The notes under the pieces: model-generated
Seen by the model: the letters and a program-made list of their open reading frames with translations, nothing else
Databases searched by the model: none
Told to the model about the DNA's origin: nothing
Program-made: the position numbers and the translations under genes
Source: Zhengitettix transpicula
Taxonomy: Eukaryota; Arthropoda; Insecta; Orthoptera; Tetrigidae
Direction: 5' to 3'
DNA: 64,000 nt
Assembly: GCA_037074705.1 (NCBI GenBank)
Contig: CM073596.1
Span: 24,216,001 to 24,280,000 of the forward strand
Part shown: piece after piece, positions 23,649 to 36,480 of the stretch
Numbering within the stretch: the stretch's first letter is position 1
Layout of the letters: each line of letters starts with the position of its first letter

Positions 23649-26600
23649 GTTAGTCCTAAAATAATTTTCGGTGTCGTCGCAGACGACGTACACACGAGAC
23701 AACCTTGATATATTAAACCGGTAAACTTAACTATCATTTCTCTAAATCAATCAGATGCCTCATTGAAATAGTGGTAACCGTAATATATGTAAAAGCCTAA
23801 GCTGTGTTTAAGGAGAGAACACGAGGCAATCTCAGGTTATGTAAACGGTCAAATATATTCGTCAACGTATAACAATAGTGTTTCTTAAAAGATGTTTATC
23901 AATTCATCACATATCTAAAAAATTATATGTTGTTGTGCATCAGTAATTAAGAATTTTAGTATAGTGTGTGTTGTCTGAAGTTATTAATATTCATTTTGGA
24001 ATATCTAAAAATTTCGTCTGCTAAAAACGAGTTTTCGACACGCAGTGACAGGAGAACTAGTGTTGTAAAGTGGAATGATCGTGGTGGTTACGCATATTTT
24101 CATATGACCTATCGATTAATTGGAGCTTTTTCATCAATCTAAAAACTTGCGTTCGTTTTATTTGTATCATAATTCCCATTATTCGTTTTATATTTCATTT
24201 TTGTCGCTAACTTGGCGATTTCGTCATGCATGTCTAGTGGTAAAGTTGAATGGGATTTATCGAATTTTAAATGGACTTGTTATGTCTATGAAATCCGAAT
24301 TAATTGTGTTAGGGAAATCAATCGTGAAAAAAATGAAAGGGGGGGGGGGTTGTCTTTAAAGGTTAGAGAACTGCTATTTTGGTCTTGTGCCAACATTTGC
24401 CGGTATTGAAATTATATTGCGCATGCTCTTGTAGAAGTAGTACGATCGAAGTCCGCGAGTGAGCGTGCTCCCATTCTTACGCAACATATGGTTCATGGTG
24501 CACGATTCATTAGTCGCCGAGGAGCGGCTAATACCACATGCCTTTATTCTATACGAAAACGAGTGATTTACGTCATAGAGTCGTATCAAATCAGTGGCAC
24601 AGTGTACGGATTTGCTCTTGTGATTACTTTATTTGCCTTGCAGTGCACAACTTCTCTAACGTGTTATTATTCTTTTTCGCACACTAAAACTATGTTACAC
24701 ATTATTTTATTCCAAACTCAAGCCTCGAGTTGTGTTACTCTGCATATTACGCATTTAATTGTAATTTTATCAAATTCGCTTGTTCTCAGTTTGTTACATC
24801 CTTGTCATAACTGTGCCGTCAATATGACATAATTACACTTGACAATTATTTTACGGTTTTAAAGTCGCAGACAGATAAAATATAAATAGCGTCGTTAAAT
24901 GTACAATTTACTTGCGAGAAATTTGTTGAAGTTTTTGTGCGATTATAGCTTTATTTAAATTTTTTGCTTTTATCCAATATTACTTTTGACAAATCGTGAA
25001 GCGAGGTAATAATATTTACGAAACTTTCTATCAAATCGTTAACCAGCAAATTTTAGTCCGAATCTTGTGGGTTTTATGAATTAAACGATATTTTTATTTA
25101 AAAATTTCAGAATCTCGTGTTAGTTTTTCGATATCGCGTTTTAAATGTTTCGTCGCCAGTGCTGGTGTGTCGTAATTGGCACTTAGTTACGTAAGTAAAA
25201 TTCCGCAATACAAGATAGCAGAAAATCGCGAATTAATAATTAAAACTTTTCCTTCTGCTGTGAATGGGAATACAGTAGTGTCACAGTGCTGAATTTATTT
25301 TTAAACTTCCTTGTTGAATCGTTGTACAAACGCTTTCATGTGTCGTTTCTGACGGACTTTGGAATATGATTACGTGTGTAATTATTAGCAAGTGCTTTTC
25401 GTTATGCAAGTAGTTGCGGTAGACTTATTCTCATTCGTTTCCTAACACCTTAATTGTTAATTTAGTAATAATATTTGTGACAAACTCGTGTCTCCCACCC
25501 CCATCCTCAAATCGTTTTCAGGGAAATAGAAATTATATTATAAAATTTTATCTATCAAAGTTGAAAGAAGTTCTCTGATTCCACACCGTAAGCAGATCAT
25601 GATTTCGTTGTTATAATGCTATATAATGTTATATAGCTATACAAAGGTTTTGGCATGGTTTCATAGTATTGCAATTACTTGTTCGCCTATTTTAAAGTTT
25701 TTTTTGTATAATTTTTAATCCGAAATTCCAGGCTCTGTTTAAAAATTTTGGCCGATGAATTGCCTTTCTTTATTGATTTAATCTTCCTTATCTATAATTT
25801 TAATTATTTTTCCATTGTGTCATACTTGCGCATTTCCATCGCTCTAACCTGTAATGAACTCCTGCAATTTTGACGTAAAAGGAAACGAGTAGTTTCTGGC
25901 AGCATAAAATATTCTTCAAGATGATCACCACTGATTAACATTTGTTTCATCAGTTATATATATATATATATATATACATTCTTTAGGTTTCCGAAATTGT
26001 GGAAACTACGAGTGATTTGAAAATCCAGTGCTAATTGTTCCAGGCGTTCGTGCAAAAATTAAAATCTGTAATTCTTACGACTGTCATTTTTTTTATTATT
26101 AACAAGAAGCTTATAATACAACAGTCACATTATGGATAATGTGATTACTGAAGTAATACTTACATCACGGAGAATAATTATTCTAAATCTCATTTTTGAT
26201 CTCGTCACAATAGTGTAGAATAATTTATCGACGTTTTTGGACAATTACTTTTGATTGAATAATTCTGAGCATCATATTTGGTACTTTTATGTGTGTTGCT
26301 CAGCATTATCTTGTGGAGAAAATATAATATACTAATTTGTTGTTATCACGAGTTTTCAGAAATGGTTAAATAATTAAACTACTGACATATCGAGATCATA
26401 CGAACTGAAAGTAAAAATAACATTTACATGATAATAATTAAATCTACTTCATAGTGCAAAGGGACACTTGTAATTCAGAAACTCATTTACAGTGAAGAAA
26501 TTTGTCAAGATCATTTTCAATATATGTTTCTTAATGTTTTCATGTAGAGAAAAACATTGTTAATTGTATTGTATCCTCTACTCCTACAATTCATGACATA

Positions 26601-27360
26601 ATTTTTTTCTAGTGTTATTTAAAACTATCAATGTGTGTATGAATTGGCATGGCACCGACAATATTCCAAAGCTATGTGAAATGACACGCGTTTGATCTGA
26701 ACTTAAAAGACAAATACAATTGTTCATAGCGTTTCGTCATTCGATGTGTGCGATAAAGGCGAGTAGAAGCAGTTGGACAGCTACGAAATTGTCTTCTACG
26801 TCTACCTGCTTCTTGTTTACGCACTTCCCTGGACTGCTTTACCTGCAATTTTTCCTAGAGGACGTCAACCGCTTCACCGATCCTGTCTATATTTAGTCGC
26901 GCATCTCATTACTCACAAAAGACTGTTTAAAACAAGATACCAGATAGAATAATTAGACAGTTTTGAGAGAAGATTGTGAGCTGTCGTGGTGCTTATTGTG
27001 TATTTGACGCTGAAGCCGTGGTTTAATTTCCCTGGCTCTCAACTTTTCTTGTTCTAGAGTAGAAACATGGAAAGTGTTAATTTTATTGGAAGTGGCGTAA
27101 ATTATTCGGAACATTCGTGGAAGGACCTTTCCAGGTGACATCCACATTTCATTCTTATATTGTCCTCCAAACATTTGACTAGCTCTGAAGACCTGTGTGC
27201 TAATCGCGAGAGCGCCCAGTCTACGAACGAAGGCAAAAACTGAGTTATTGTATGGGAATCACAACCAACACCACTTATCATAGCAGAAAACCACGAGGCT
27301 GACGTGCAAAGTTTCTGGAAGAGGTTGAAAACGCTGGAATTATAAATAGTTCTTCATTCC
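23649..27360 (+). other. Putative first intron, repeat-poor part
   Basis: About 3.7 kb following the donor at 23649. Unlike the rest of the window it holds almost no recognisable dispersed repeats, only a G10 run near 24346 and a (TA)n at 25954-25976. Freedom from repeats next to a promoter could mean regulatory constraint, but no specific enhancer was identified. Short open frames (24120-24832, 26953-27174) look like chance. Confidence 0.4.
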
Positions 27361-27535
27361 CGACATCATAAAGGCGTTGGACAAGTACCAAGAACCTGAC
27401 CTACCTGATGCAGTTTTTCTAGGGTTTGTCCTGCATCACTTTTCTGGCCAATGCCTGCTAGTATCCTTAAACCTTTCAAATATCTTCTGATTCTCTTAAA
27501 AGGAAATTGGTACCACGTGGATTACCTTAAAAAAT
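27361..27535 (+). mobile_element. Diverged partial copy of the retroposon family (copy D)
   Basis: The copy retains GGACAAGTACC, ACCTACCTGATGCAG, TTTTTCTAGGGTTT, a damaged GCC..TAGTATCCTTAAA block and CACGTGGATTACCTTAAAAAA. It lacks the GGGGGCCCTAG and CTTCCGCATCC blocks. It is clearly older than copy E, 400 bp downstream. Confidence 0.75.
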
Positions 27536-27924
27536 TACTCCAAAAATAAAAATGGTGCGATTGATAACCATATTTTTAGCTCAAGTATTCTGAAGGCTTG
27601 TTCCTCTATCTGTAACTCTCCCCCTTTTCTGAATTTCCAACCTTACTTTCTGTGGAGAAAACTAGCACGTTTGACTACCCTTGTTGTCCCTTTAGCGCTA
27701 GATTTTTCTGTCACTCAACATTTCTAATCGTAAAAGTGTTAAGTGATTACTTACTTCCTCCTTGGCTCGACAGCCCTTGAAGGGCCTTGGCCTACCGAGA
27801 CGGCTACCAAACTGTCATCTTACATGACACATTCTGGATTTAGGAGTGACACCTGGTCAGTGTCGATTCTCCCGCAGCCTTAACCCCAGTTTTCGTGATC
27901 AGGAGTGTTTAGTGACTGAAGAAC

Positions 27925-28470
27925 TATAATCTGGCGTCGGCGAGGGCTATTCTCTCGCAGGCAGAACCTTGTAGGAGAGGCAGAAAGGGGCTACCTTTGG
28001 GGATGCCTTTTCCTCTCTCCGTTTTTGAATTAAGGTTCCCACAAGCCGAGGCAACTCGGCCTGTTTTGAGAGGTGTATGTTCTGGGGTCGCAGACCTTAG
28101 GCATACGGTAAGACTTGTTCCCCGTTCCCATTGGAACAGTCGGCCTGCTGCCTCCTAAACTGGTCGAGGTACGAAGAAGGGAATGCTGCGACCCCACAGC
28201 AAACTTTTCTCCCCCTATCGGAAGGGCGAGGGACAAGTACCCAATGCCCTACCTACCTGATGCAGGTTTTTCTAGGGTTTTCCCCTGCATTACTTTAAGG
28301 CGAATGCCGGGTAGGATCCTTAAAATATAGCCCGGGGCCCTAGTTAATCCTTGGCTACCGTCCTCTACCCTTCCGCATCCCCCCTTTCAAATCCCTTCCT
28401 ATGCTATTAAAGGGGAGTTGCCACCATGTGGATTACCCTCGTGTAACCTGTTACCCTTAAAAAAACTATA
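27925..28470 (+). mobile_element. Near full-length copy of the retroposon family (copy E)
   Basis: About 545 bp from GCGAGGGCTATTCTCTCGCAG to GGATTACCCTCGTGTAACC plus an A-rich tail. It aligns block by block with copy B, and together they define the family's apparent full length. As in copy B, a 68-codon frame of identical length is open on the minus strand (28030-28236) in the equivalent position. The upstream stretch 27540-27925 has no recognised content. Confidence 0.85.
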
Positions 28471-31400
28471 AAGTTAGGAATGAGAACGTATCGTCACTAA
28501 GGGAAAAAGACTGCTTTGGAGGATACTAACAAGAAGACGAGGCGTAAAGTGCCCCACTCACGTTAACCAAAGTGTAGACAAATTAACGTGTTTAGGGGTC
28601 AACAGACTGCCTGTATCCTTTTTTCGGACTTGAGACTTCTCATGACAGAACTATATGCATCTGAACTTTCAATCGTCGCCAGACGGTTAATTTGTAACAT
28701 TAGGAACTTACCTGCATAGCTTTCTTTGACCTGTATGATGACCGCATGTTAAGTTAAAAATCTGAAGACCAAGTCTGCGCGGAGCGGTCTGACGCGTGTG
28801 GTGGGACCCTTTACGGAGCTTTCCAGGTTTAACTAACTAAGCGATGAAACGTATTATTTTATTGTTTTTGTATTATCCGCATTGATTTTGTGAAAAAGAA
28901 TGGTGACCTCGTAGAATCTTGCAAGTGCATCGGTTTCCATCAATGTATGCGTCTGTCTAATCATGCATCAGTCATTTTAAAATGCTAAATTCTTGAAGAA
29001 AATGTATTATTTTACTGTTAAGGATACGTAACGTGTAAAAGAAATTGACATGTTCCAATCAGTGGCCTTCATATTCAGGTATCCTTATAGTGTGGGGACC
29101 AGTTATCAAGCTTTGCCGTCTTAATGTTTGTTTAGTTTAACTTATAAAAATGATTGATTCATGTGCAAGTGGACGAGAAGTGTACCAGGAGAAGGTATAA
29201 TCTGTGAAATTTGAAAGGTGTGTGCATTGAGTCTTGTAATTCTTCACACACACACCTCCGGCTCAATCCTTATGTTTGCACAGTTATCGCTCTACGGACG
29301 ATAAAGCTGCCTGCCTACTCGAGCAGATTTACACGAGCGAGCGGCCGTGATAAGTTTTGCGCCTCTTGAGTTATGGCCGTCTTCCTGTAGAGGGAAAAAA
29401 AATGTTGAGGAATCTCTGGAAATCTTCCGTGGTTTTCTCCAAATCTCCTCAAGAAAGATGGAGTTGCCCGTAAGGTCGACAAAAGCTGGGTGTAACGAAT
29501 GCCTCTTTTTGTTTCGGAAAATCCACAGTGACGCAAATAGGGAGTTATTACCATTGCAAATCTCCTGAATATTGTATAATGGATAGGCGACTCTGTTATT
29601 TTTCAGAGTTTCGCAGTCACAGAGAAATTCGGAGGAAGGATTAATATGAAGCTTCCGGAGAACAGAAAACATTGTTAGCGTCAGGACCTCATGTTACAGG
29701 AATCAATTCATGTACTACACGGGATGGAAAATGTTAGTGAATAAAACCGAAATAAAAAAATAATATAAGAAAAATATGATAGGCAGTTTTCTGTGAAATA
29801 TAAATTGTCATCTCTGAAAAGAAAAAAAATTCACTACCATCTCTCCGCTTCTTTATTTAATATTTACATTTCACTGTTGAACACTTCGAATTTAATTTAA
29901 TTTATTTGACAGAAACACTGCTTCCTATAGATTATTGGCGGTCCAGTTTAGTGTTCTTCCCATTCTGCACTCAATATATGCGCCTAGAGCTTGACCGCGT
30001 TAGATAATCCTCTTAAAGTCGACGAAAATAAATTAAAACCAAACATCTCAATATTATTAGTTATAATTTAATTCTATTTAATAGGATATAATAGAATATT
30101 GTTTACCTTATTCTCTACCTTCAATACTATTATTTACAATTACGTTTCTTCTTAAAATACTGTAAGAAGCTTCAATGTTTATAGCTTTATTTCTGTTTTT
30201 GTTTTTTATTTTGGATTTATGATTCACCTTACCAAAACAATTTAGTCTATTTAATACTGTGTCAAATAAACCTCTGATACGATCGAAAACTGTAGGTTTA
30301 TATATTTGGTAATATAAGTGTTTTGCCATTGTTTCTTTTGTAGCGAAGATAAGATTCCGATTACTTGATGATAATATCCAAACGACGCATTCTTGCATAA
30401 GATATTAGCCAAAATCATCACCGGAAGCTTATCTCGAACGTTTTTAATTCTACAAGACATTTGCTTAGTGAAATTGAGACCTTTACAATCAGTTTGTCGT
30501 TGTAGACGCATAACAGGAGATAAAACAGTTGATTATGTATTTGACACACTTGCTCACGTGAACGTTTGTTGGATGATAAAGGAGTGTACGTTATCCTGGT
30601 TATCTTGACGCTTTTAACTTAAAAATATCGTAATGAACTTTCCACACACCCTTGAAGAAACGTATTAGTAAATGTTCGTTTATCCAGCGCTATTTGATGT
30701 CTTTCCTTCGTCCATCCGTTGTAAAGAAACCACTTCTTCCACCTCATCCTAACCTGTTTTTATATTACGTGCCCTCTATAAAAATTCAAGAAAGTGGCTT
30801 CTTCTGTGAATGAAGTCGTCGGTCATTCCTAGTATTACCCATGTAACTTATTACATGCATAACGAAAAATATATTTTAGTATTTTCTGTGGGGTATAAAA
30901 TGTTGACATGAAAGTGTTGAGAAAACGTTCGACGTACCTCCACTATCTTCTTCGTGTTTTCCAAAATTTTTGCTCAGAGCGGGGTACTTCCTTCATCATT
31001 CCATTTAAGCTATAATTCTCTTCTCAAGAGCCATAATTCACATGCGTTTACCTGTTCTTAGTACTTTGTTTTACAACAAGAAAACTTGTTTTTTTTTATT
31101 ATTGTAACACTTAGATGAAAATGGTATCTTTACGAAAGAAAACTTCATTATAAATGTCTCTCATTTCCTCAAGGAAAACAAATTTTTTAGTTATGACTCT
31201 TATAGTGCAATTAAAATTGGATGTCACTTGGGATTTCCGCGTGTTATGAGGCGTATAAAGCTCACTGGAAACAGTAGAATACACTACGGTTGTTCGGCAA
31301 GGCTGCTTGTCCCGCCCTTTATTTTAAGTGAGATAACATCCGAGTGCCATCTAATTTTAATCGCACTATAGTTAATGCGAGGTCTGCGTCTGAGTTTTTA

Positions 31401-33518
31401 CTTAACTGTAGAAATAGTGATGTAATGCCGGCTTATTTACAACATTTTAAATGCAAGTTTAACGGTATTTTTTTCTTTAATTCGAAAATTTCATCCTAAT
31501 TTAATGACAACTTTCAATTTATACCTTCCTACAATTATTAATTAACTAAGCAATTTGTTTTCCATGATAAAATTATACCACTAGAAAGGAGCCTAGCGAC
31601 ATTTATAATGAATTTTTTCTTCGCCATTCCTCTCGTTTAATCATGCATAAGGGTTTTCTGGAATTAAGATGTTTGATTTCGTATTTAACAGAACGTTTCC
31701 CAATTACCCCACGCGCAATTGCAAAGAAAAATGGATCAAAAATCTCGACAATAATTTTATTCTTAAGGTTACTGACGTTATATATTTTGTAAGACAGATC
31801 GAAATCAATATGTCACCTGACTATGACGGAGAAACGTTGCTTTCTAATAAACAATTTACCAGATTGATAAACCGGGAATCTTTGACTAAAAAATTCTCAT
31901 TTTCACAGTAATTAGATTTAAAAAAATCTTCATATAACTAGCCAGTTGTTGAAAGTTTATCCCAACATTATTTTTACTGAAACAAAGGTTCGGAGACTAT
32001 TGCTCGAGACTTACTGAATACAACAATGTAAAGAAAATACCTTAATTATCTCTAACAATGAACTTAAATTTTAGTTCCTTATATTTTATTTGCCTTTAGC
32101 TTTTTTTAATTTCAGCTTTTTGACTTATCAAACACATGACTCGTGTGTTTTTTTTTATCGCTCCCCGGTGTTACTTTTAGAATTTTATCTACACTTGTAA
32201 CACTCCTGCAGACTCCCCGCCGGAGGCTGGGTCCTCCTCCTGCAAATTCTCCTATCTTGCGGTTTGCGGCAGATTTTTTTTATTCAGTTTCACGAAAGGA
32301 AACCGTTGACAGTCAAGTGCAGAGTCATAGAAGTAATAGTCTTATTTTCGAGTGATAAGGTCCGCATTGTCGCGTCGAAACCTTGTAAGTGGCCCGATAT
32401 GAAGTAATGAGACTAGGATAACTTGTTTGGGGACGGGCCAATAACCCGACTAAACCTGTTATCGCTATCTGGGCACCTTTCTGGCCTTGGTTTTGCGGTG
32501 TAAATCCCCCGCAGCCAATCCGCATACCCGCGTGTGTCTACCGTCTCAATTCACTGCAGACTGCTGGACTGAACCATGCTCCTGTGACGAATTCAGATTA
32601 AAACGAGCACCGATATTATAAAAATCGTCAACAAAGAACAAGAGAGGCAACAGATCAGAAAAGATAAGGATTGTGAACCTAGGGCAGATAATGGATATAA
32701 CAGGATTCTTAATAATGCTGGAGTAGAAGAATTTGGGAGGAAATTATTATACTCAAAGCAAATACCATTGATCACAGAGTGATTTTAGTCAGAGAAAAAA
32801 TATATTGCCACCATGAGTACGGCACTTTTCAGTTGAATTATTGATTTTCAACACCTCGGATGGGACGGTTTTATAGCACGCCGCAAGGACGGCGGGTGGT
32901 GTATAATGAGGGAGTGGAGGCAACCCCGCTTCCTACGATGCGCGCGGAATAAAGACACAACGATCAAACGAGGTCAAGCTCTAGCTGATTGGAAGCGCAC
33001 GGGTAGTGGGTAGCACCTGCTAAGAAAGACACTAAACTGTTCCGCCCTCAAACATGAGGCTTACTATAGTAAGGTGGAAAGTAGGGGAGAGTTGTAAGTC
33101 TTGGTAGTTTTGTTTTAGTTTATGGAGGTTGATTTCCGGGCATAGACATATTTGAATTTAGGTTTCCGGACGTTGGTGGACGGGGGAAAATTTAGAAGGC
33201 GATGGTTTAAAGAAGTTTGTAACTCAGAACTTTTTTTTACCATATAATTGCAGTATGGCAAATGTCAGTTTGTTGTAAAAAAATACTTGTAAGTTACATT
33301 AAACATAAAGAAAATGAATTTAAAGGTTTATAATATTTTAATTTTACAATTTTAACATCACAACTAAATTACTTTATTGTTAAATAATCTTTAAAATCAC
33401 TTTTTAAGTCATTGCCTTGCAGCTCTTTTATGTGTTGTTTATGAAATAATAATATTCCTTTCAGTAATGGCTCATTATCAGATTATTTTATAATTAAATA
33501 ATAATAGTCGGAAAACAT
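28471..33518. other. Long stretch without a recognised gene
   Basis: AT-rich DNA with GC-richer patches at 29280-29570, 32190-32560 and 32880-33010. The patches carry short two-strand open frames (29292-29672 minus; 32143-32355 plus; 32325-32525 minus) with no domain I recognise. An 80-codon plus-strand frame at 31669-31911 reads like ordinary protein but has no identified family and no clear splice context. The phrase AGAGCTTGACCGCGTTA (29984 onward) recurs near 35765 and, inverted and diverged, near 32975. Confidence 0.4.
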
Positions 33519-33826
33519 TTTAATATTGAAATTTTAAACACCACGTTTCATCCCTGATTCGGGCCTCTTCAGGTATATATAGTCTTACGAAATTTTAATT
33601 TAAAAAATACAATTATATAAAAATATGTAGTATTACTTAAAAAAATAAAGTCAACTAACCATTTTTGTAAGTAACAGTATAAATTATGTTTGTACAAAAT
33701 TGTATTTTTTGTAAGACTTGGTTTCTCAATTTATTTGTTTAGATAATTGCAACATCTACACACCTGAAGAAGTCCCAACCAGGAACAAACGCTGTGTTCA
33801 TAATTTGAATATTAAAAAATAATTTT
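33519..33826. repeat. Foldback element with hammerhead-like remnants
   Basis: The left arm (33519-33584) contains TTGAAATTTTAAACACCACG then TTTC...TCTTCAGG. The right arm (33752-33826) contains CACCTGAAGAAGTCCC, AACCAGGAACAAACGC and TTTGAATATT. Arms are inverted around about 170 bp of AT-rich sequence. The CTGAAGA box and a damaged GAAACG-type box are in the same order as in the other foldbacks. Confidence 0.65.
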
Positions 33827-34251
33827 AAGTGTTCTTTCCTTACAAAAATCTCTTAGTATTATTTTTTTTCTCCACATTGGCCTGGGAGTTTTTTTTATTT
33901 ATCCTCTATCGTCCTGATAATTTTAAAAATATAGAGTAAATGGTAAGTAATTTGTTTTGAAGAGAGATGGGTTTACAAGAATCACCCTCTTTCAAACGGA
34001 ATATAAATCTATTTACTTTTTTTCTGAGAAATGAAAAGCCTGTCCGTCTACGTAGAAGGAGCACATCCCAAAATTTAAATTCCGTAAGTAATATTGGAGC
34101 AAACATTTTCATATTTTGTTAATTAAATGTTATCGTTTGTGGAAAATAGTCGTTTAATTGCATATGAATTTCTGTTATTTTATTGCATAATTTATTAATC
34201 TCTCTCTCCATGACTGACGTACAAATTTTTTATGTTAACGATTTATAATGC

Positions 34252-34464
34252 AGTTTTTCGTCCAATATGTGACAATATTTTATTTATATTAGACAACGTT
34301 TCGGTACGTGTTTGTACCCTCGTCAGGTCTTTCCTGCTAAATGTGCTAATTTAGCATCGGGGAAAATATGCTAATTTAGCAGGAAAGACCTGATGAAGGT
34401 ACAAACACGTACCGAAACGTTGTCGTAAATAAATAAAATATTGGCCGATATTGGACGAAAAACT
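34252..34464. repeat. Foldback element with two hammerhead-like arms
   Basis: Two arms of about 90 bp (34252-34345 and 34372-34464) are highly similar in inverted orientation. On the plus strand the right arm has CTGATGA (34390-34396), a GGTAC/GTACC hairpin (34398-34413), GAAA (34414-34417), then CGTTGTC ending at 34424. The left arm, read on the minus strand, has CTGACGA, the same hairpin, GAAA and GTTGTC. Both fit the hammerhead core CUGANGA - helix II - GAAA - short helix III - NUH. Caveats are one extra base before helix II and no convincing helix I. In Penelope-like elements and retrozymes such motifs lie in the terminal repeats. Confidence 0.8.
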
Positions 34465-34571
34465 CCATTATTTTTAATATAAACAGACGTAAAAATACAA
34501 TCTTTAACGATTTATATTAACTGAATGAATTAAAAAAAATCAGCTTATTTAGTCAAATTTATTATGATTAA

Positions 34572-34845
34572 TAATGTAAAACGTAATAAAAGAAGAAGAA
34601 AACATTAAAACAGACACGACGTTTCATCTCGATGTTTATGAGTTCTTAAGGTGTTGTTAAGTTCCATTAAAAATATAATTTCAAATTCTACATGAAATGT
34701 AGAGGGACATAAATTTTCATACACGTTGCGAATTTGAAATTATATTATTTAATTGAGTTTTAGAACATCTGGAGAGGTACCATAAAATTTGGCACGAAAC
34801 GTCGTGTCTGTTTCAACGTTTTAAATTTTTATTCATAATACATTT
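34572..34845. repeat. Foldback element with ACGACGTTTC arms
   Basis: The arms share AACAGACACGACGTTTC and its inverse (GAAACGTCGTGTCTGTTTC at about 34797-34815). Outer segments are TAATAAAAGAAG-like, and inner parts pair around ATAATTTCAAATTC. The CTGANGA box is lost or altered (a TCTTAAGG and an ATCTGGAGAGG segment occupy its place). It lies about 110 bp from the 34252-34464 element but is a different subfamily. Confidence 0.65.
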
Positions 34846-34849
34846 GACG

Positions 34850-36350
34850 CAATACATTTTATTTAAAGAAGTCTGATAAATATAACCGATTTATATGAAC
34901 GCTAAGGTGTCTGACAGGGTCTGAGACTGCGTTGTCTTGGTTAACGAGGCTTCCCATGTGTTTCTCCGCACATTCTGGTCCTTGTCTAAAATGTCCTTCG
35001 GATCTTACGAAAGCGTTCCGTGTGCGTCTCGGAATAACTTCAGCCTCACGCCGGTTACCGTTTTCTTCTTTGCAGAATGTTTTCTCAGGAAGCCAATGCT
35101 TGCGATAATAGCAGAGTCAGTGTTTGGGTTTGTCACGCGGTCAGATAAAAGTATAACAAATTGATAAGCTATCACAGAGACCCCAGGCTTTCTAAATGTT
35201 GTACAGCTCAGCTATTTCGCCGTACACGTGGAGCTTGGGAGTTATCGACCAGTTCTTCGATTCATTGGAGATAGGGCAAACAATCTCATCGTACTACCGT
35301 CGTTTCAAGTTTTGCGGTATTCATATAGTACTTCCGGCGTTGATAATTTTTCTTGTTTTATGACACGTATTATTCGTTTTCTAATGTCCTTTTTATTGCA
35401 GGTATTCTTTTAGTTTTTTAGACCTTTTTTAAATTCTCAGACTGTTTCTTCATTCATCATTGATCTTCTAGCGACCTTCGTCTATTACACCTCTTAGTGC
35501 CTCATTTGTCCCCCTGCAACAACAGAGAGTCCGCCCTTCAACAGTTCAATTTAGAAACGCCCAATTTCGTATTCCGAGTGTACACTTAATTTTCAGCATT
35601 CTTCTGTGGCACCACGAACAATTCTTTCCGGGCTTGCCAGGCCCGGCTTTCTTCTAAATAATGCAGCTTTTTGTTCCTCAATTTTATCTAGGTGCAAAAA
35701 ATTATTTTTATGTCACCTGCTCGTATAAATTTTTTTAGATAAAAGTGCTATTTGTTAATAGTCTAGAGCTTGACCGCGTTAAACGGCTGTGGTGCTAGTG
35801 TTTATTCCGCGCTGCCTCCCGGCGCCACACACCTTCGCTGTTGACGCGTTCTACAGAGCTTATTAATATTTTTAACTCTTTTACTATCTGAATATTTTCG
35901 GCGTGGGAAAGCCCGTAATTCCCTGCACATTATTATGGAAATAAATTGTAAAATAATTGAAACTTTTGTAAGTACTTTTTTTTTGTATTCGGCAAAAATG
36001 ATTAATTTCAGTAATCTGAATCTTAACATCCGCAGGGAATTTTAATAGAGAGATGGTTAGTGTAGGCTCTTCCGAAAGGCATTTTGTAGTAATGGATCCT
36101 GATATTTTCGTCGTCATTTTGATGACGGATATGACAGACGTGAAGCGCCAAAGATATTTGTAATTTTCATTGGGTCGTTATATGAAATATTGGATTTTTC
36201 TAGTATTATAAAATATAGAACACAAAAGTAGTTTTATTTTACTGTTGTTTGCGGCCTCCAGCAAATCATTCAAATAACATCCTGTGTCTCGTCTTAACAT
36301 TGAGATTGGCACAATCAGTTCTCTACGCTTAGGAAATTGGACTAACAGTC
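34850..36350. other. No recognised gene
   Basis: Short open frames (34937-35164, 35228-35413, 35802-36117) lack recognisable domains. A GC-rich dispersed repeat fragment lies near 35760-35850, sharing AGAGCTTGACCGCGTTA and TTTATTCCGCG with 29.98 kb and, inverted, 32.9-33.0 kb. Confidence 0.4.
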
Positions 36351-36351
36351 C

Positions 36352-36480
36352 CCGGGCTATGGTTTAAGGATCCTATGCTGCGGCAATTCGCCTAAAATGT
36401 GATGCAGAGAAGCCCCTGGAAAAGCTTGCATCAGGTAGGTCGGGCACTTGGTGCTTCTCCCACGCCCTTCCCAATTCAAT
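36352..36480 (-). mobile_element. Partial inverted copy of the retroposon family (copy F)
   Basis: Read on the minus strand it gives GGGCGTGGGA, then ACCTACCTGATGCA, CCAGGGGCTTCTC in place of the CTAGGGTTTTCC block, and a damaged AGGATCCTTAAACCATAG then CCCGGGGAC. The 3' blocks and tail are missing. It is therefore an internal fragment, trimmed on both sides. Confidence 0.75.

Noticed and set aside
29292..29672. 126-codon minus-strand frame with overlapping frames on both strands
   Set aside because: Three overlapping frames are open in the same GC-richer patch. None shows a conserved motif.
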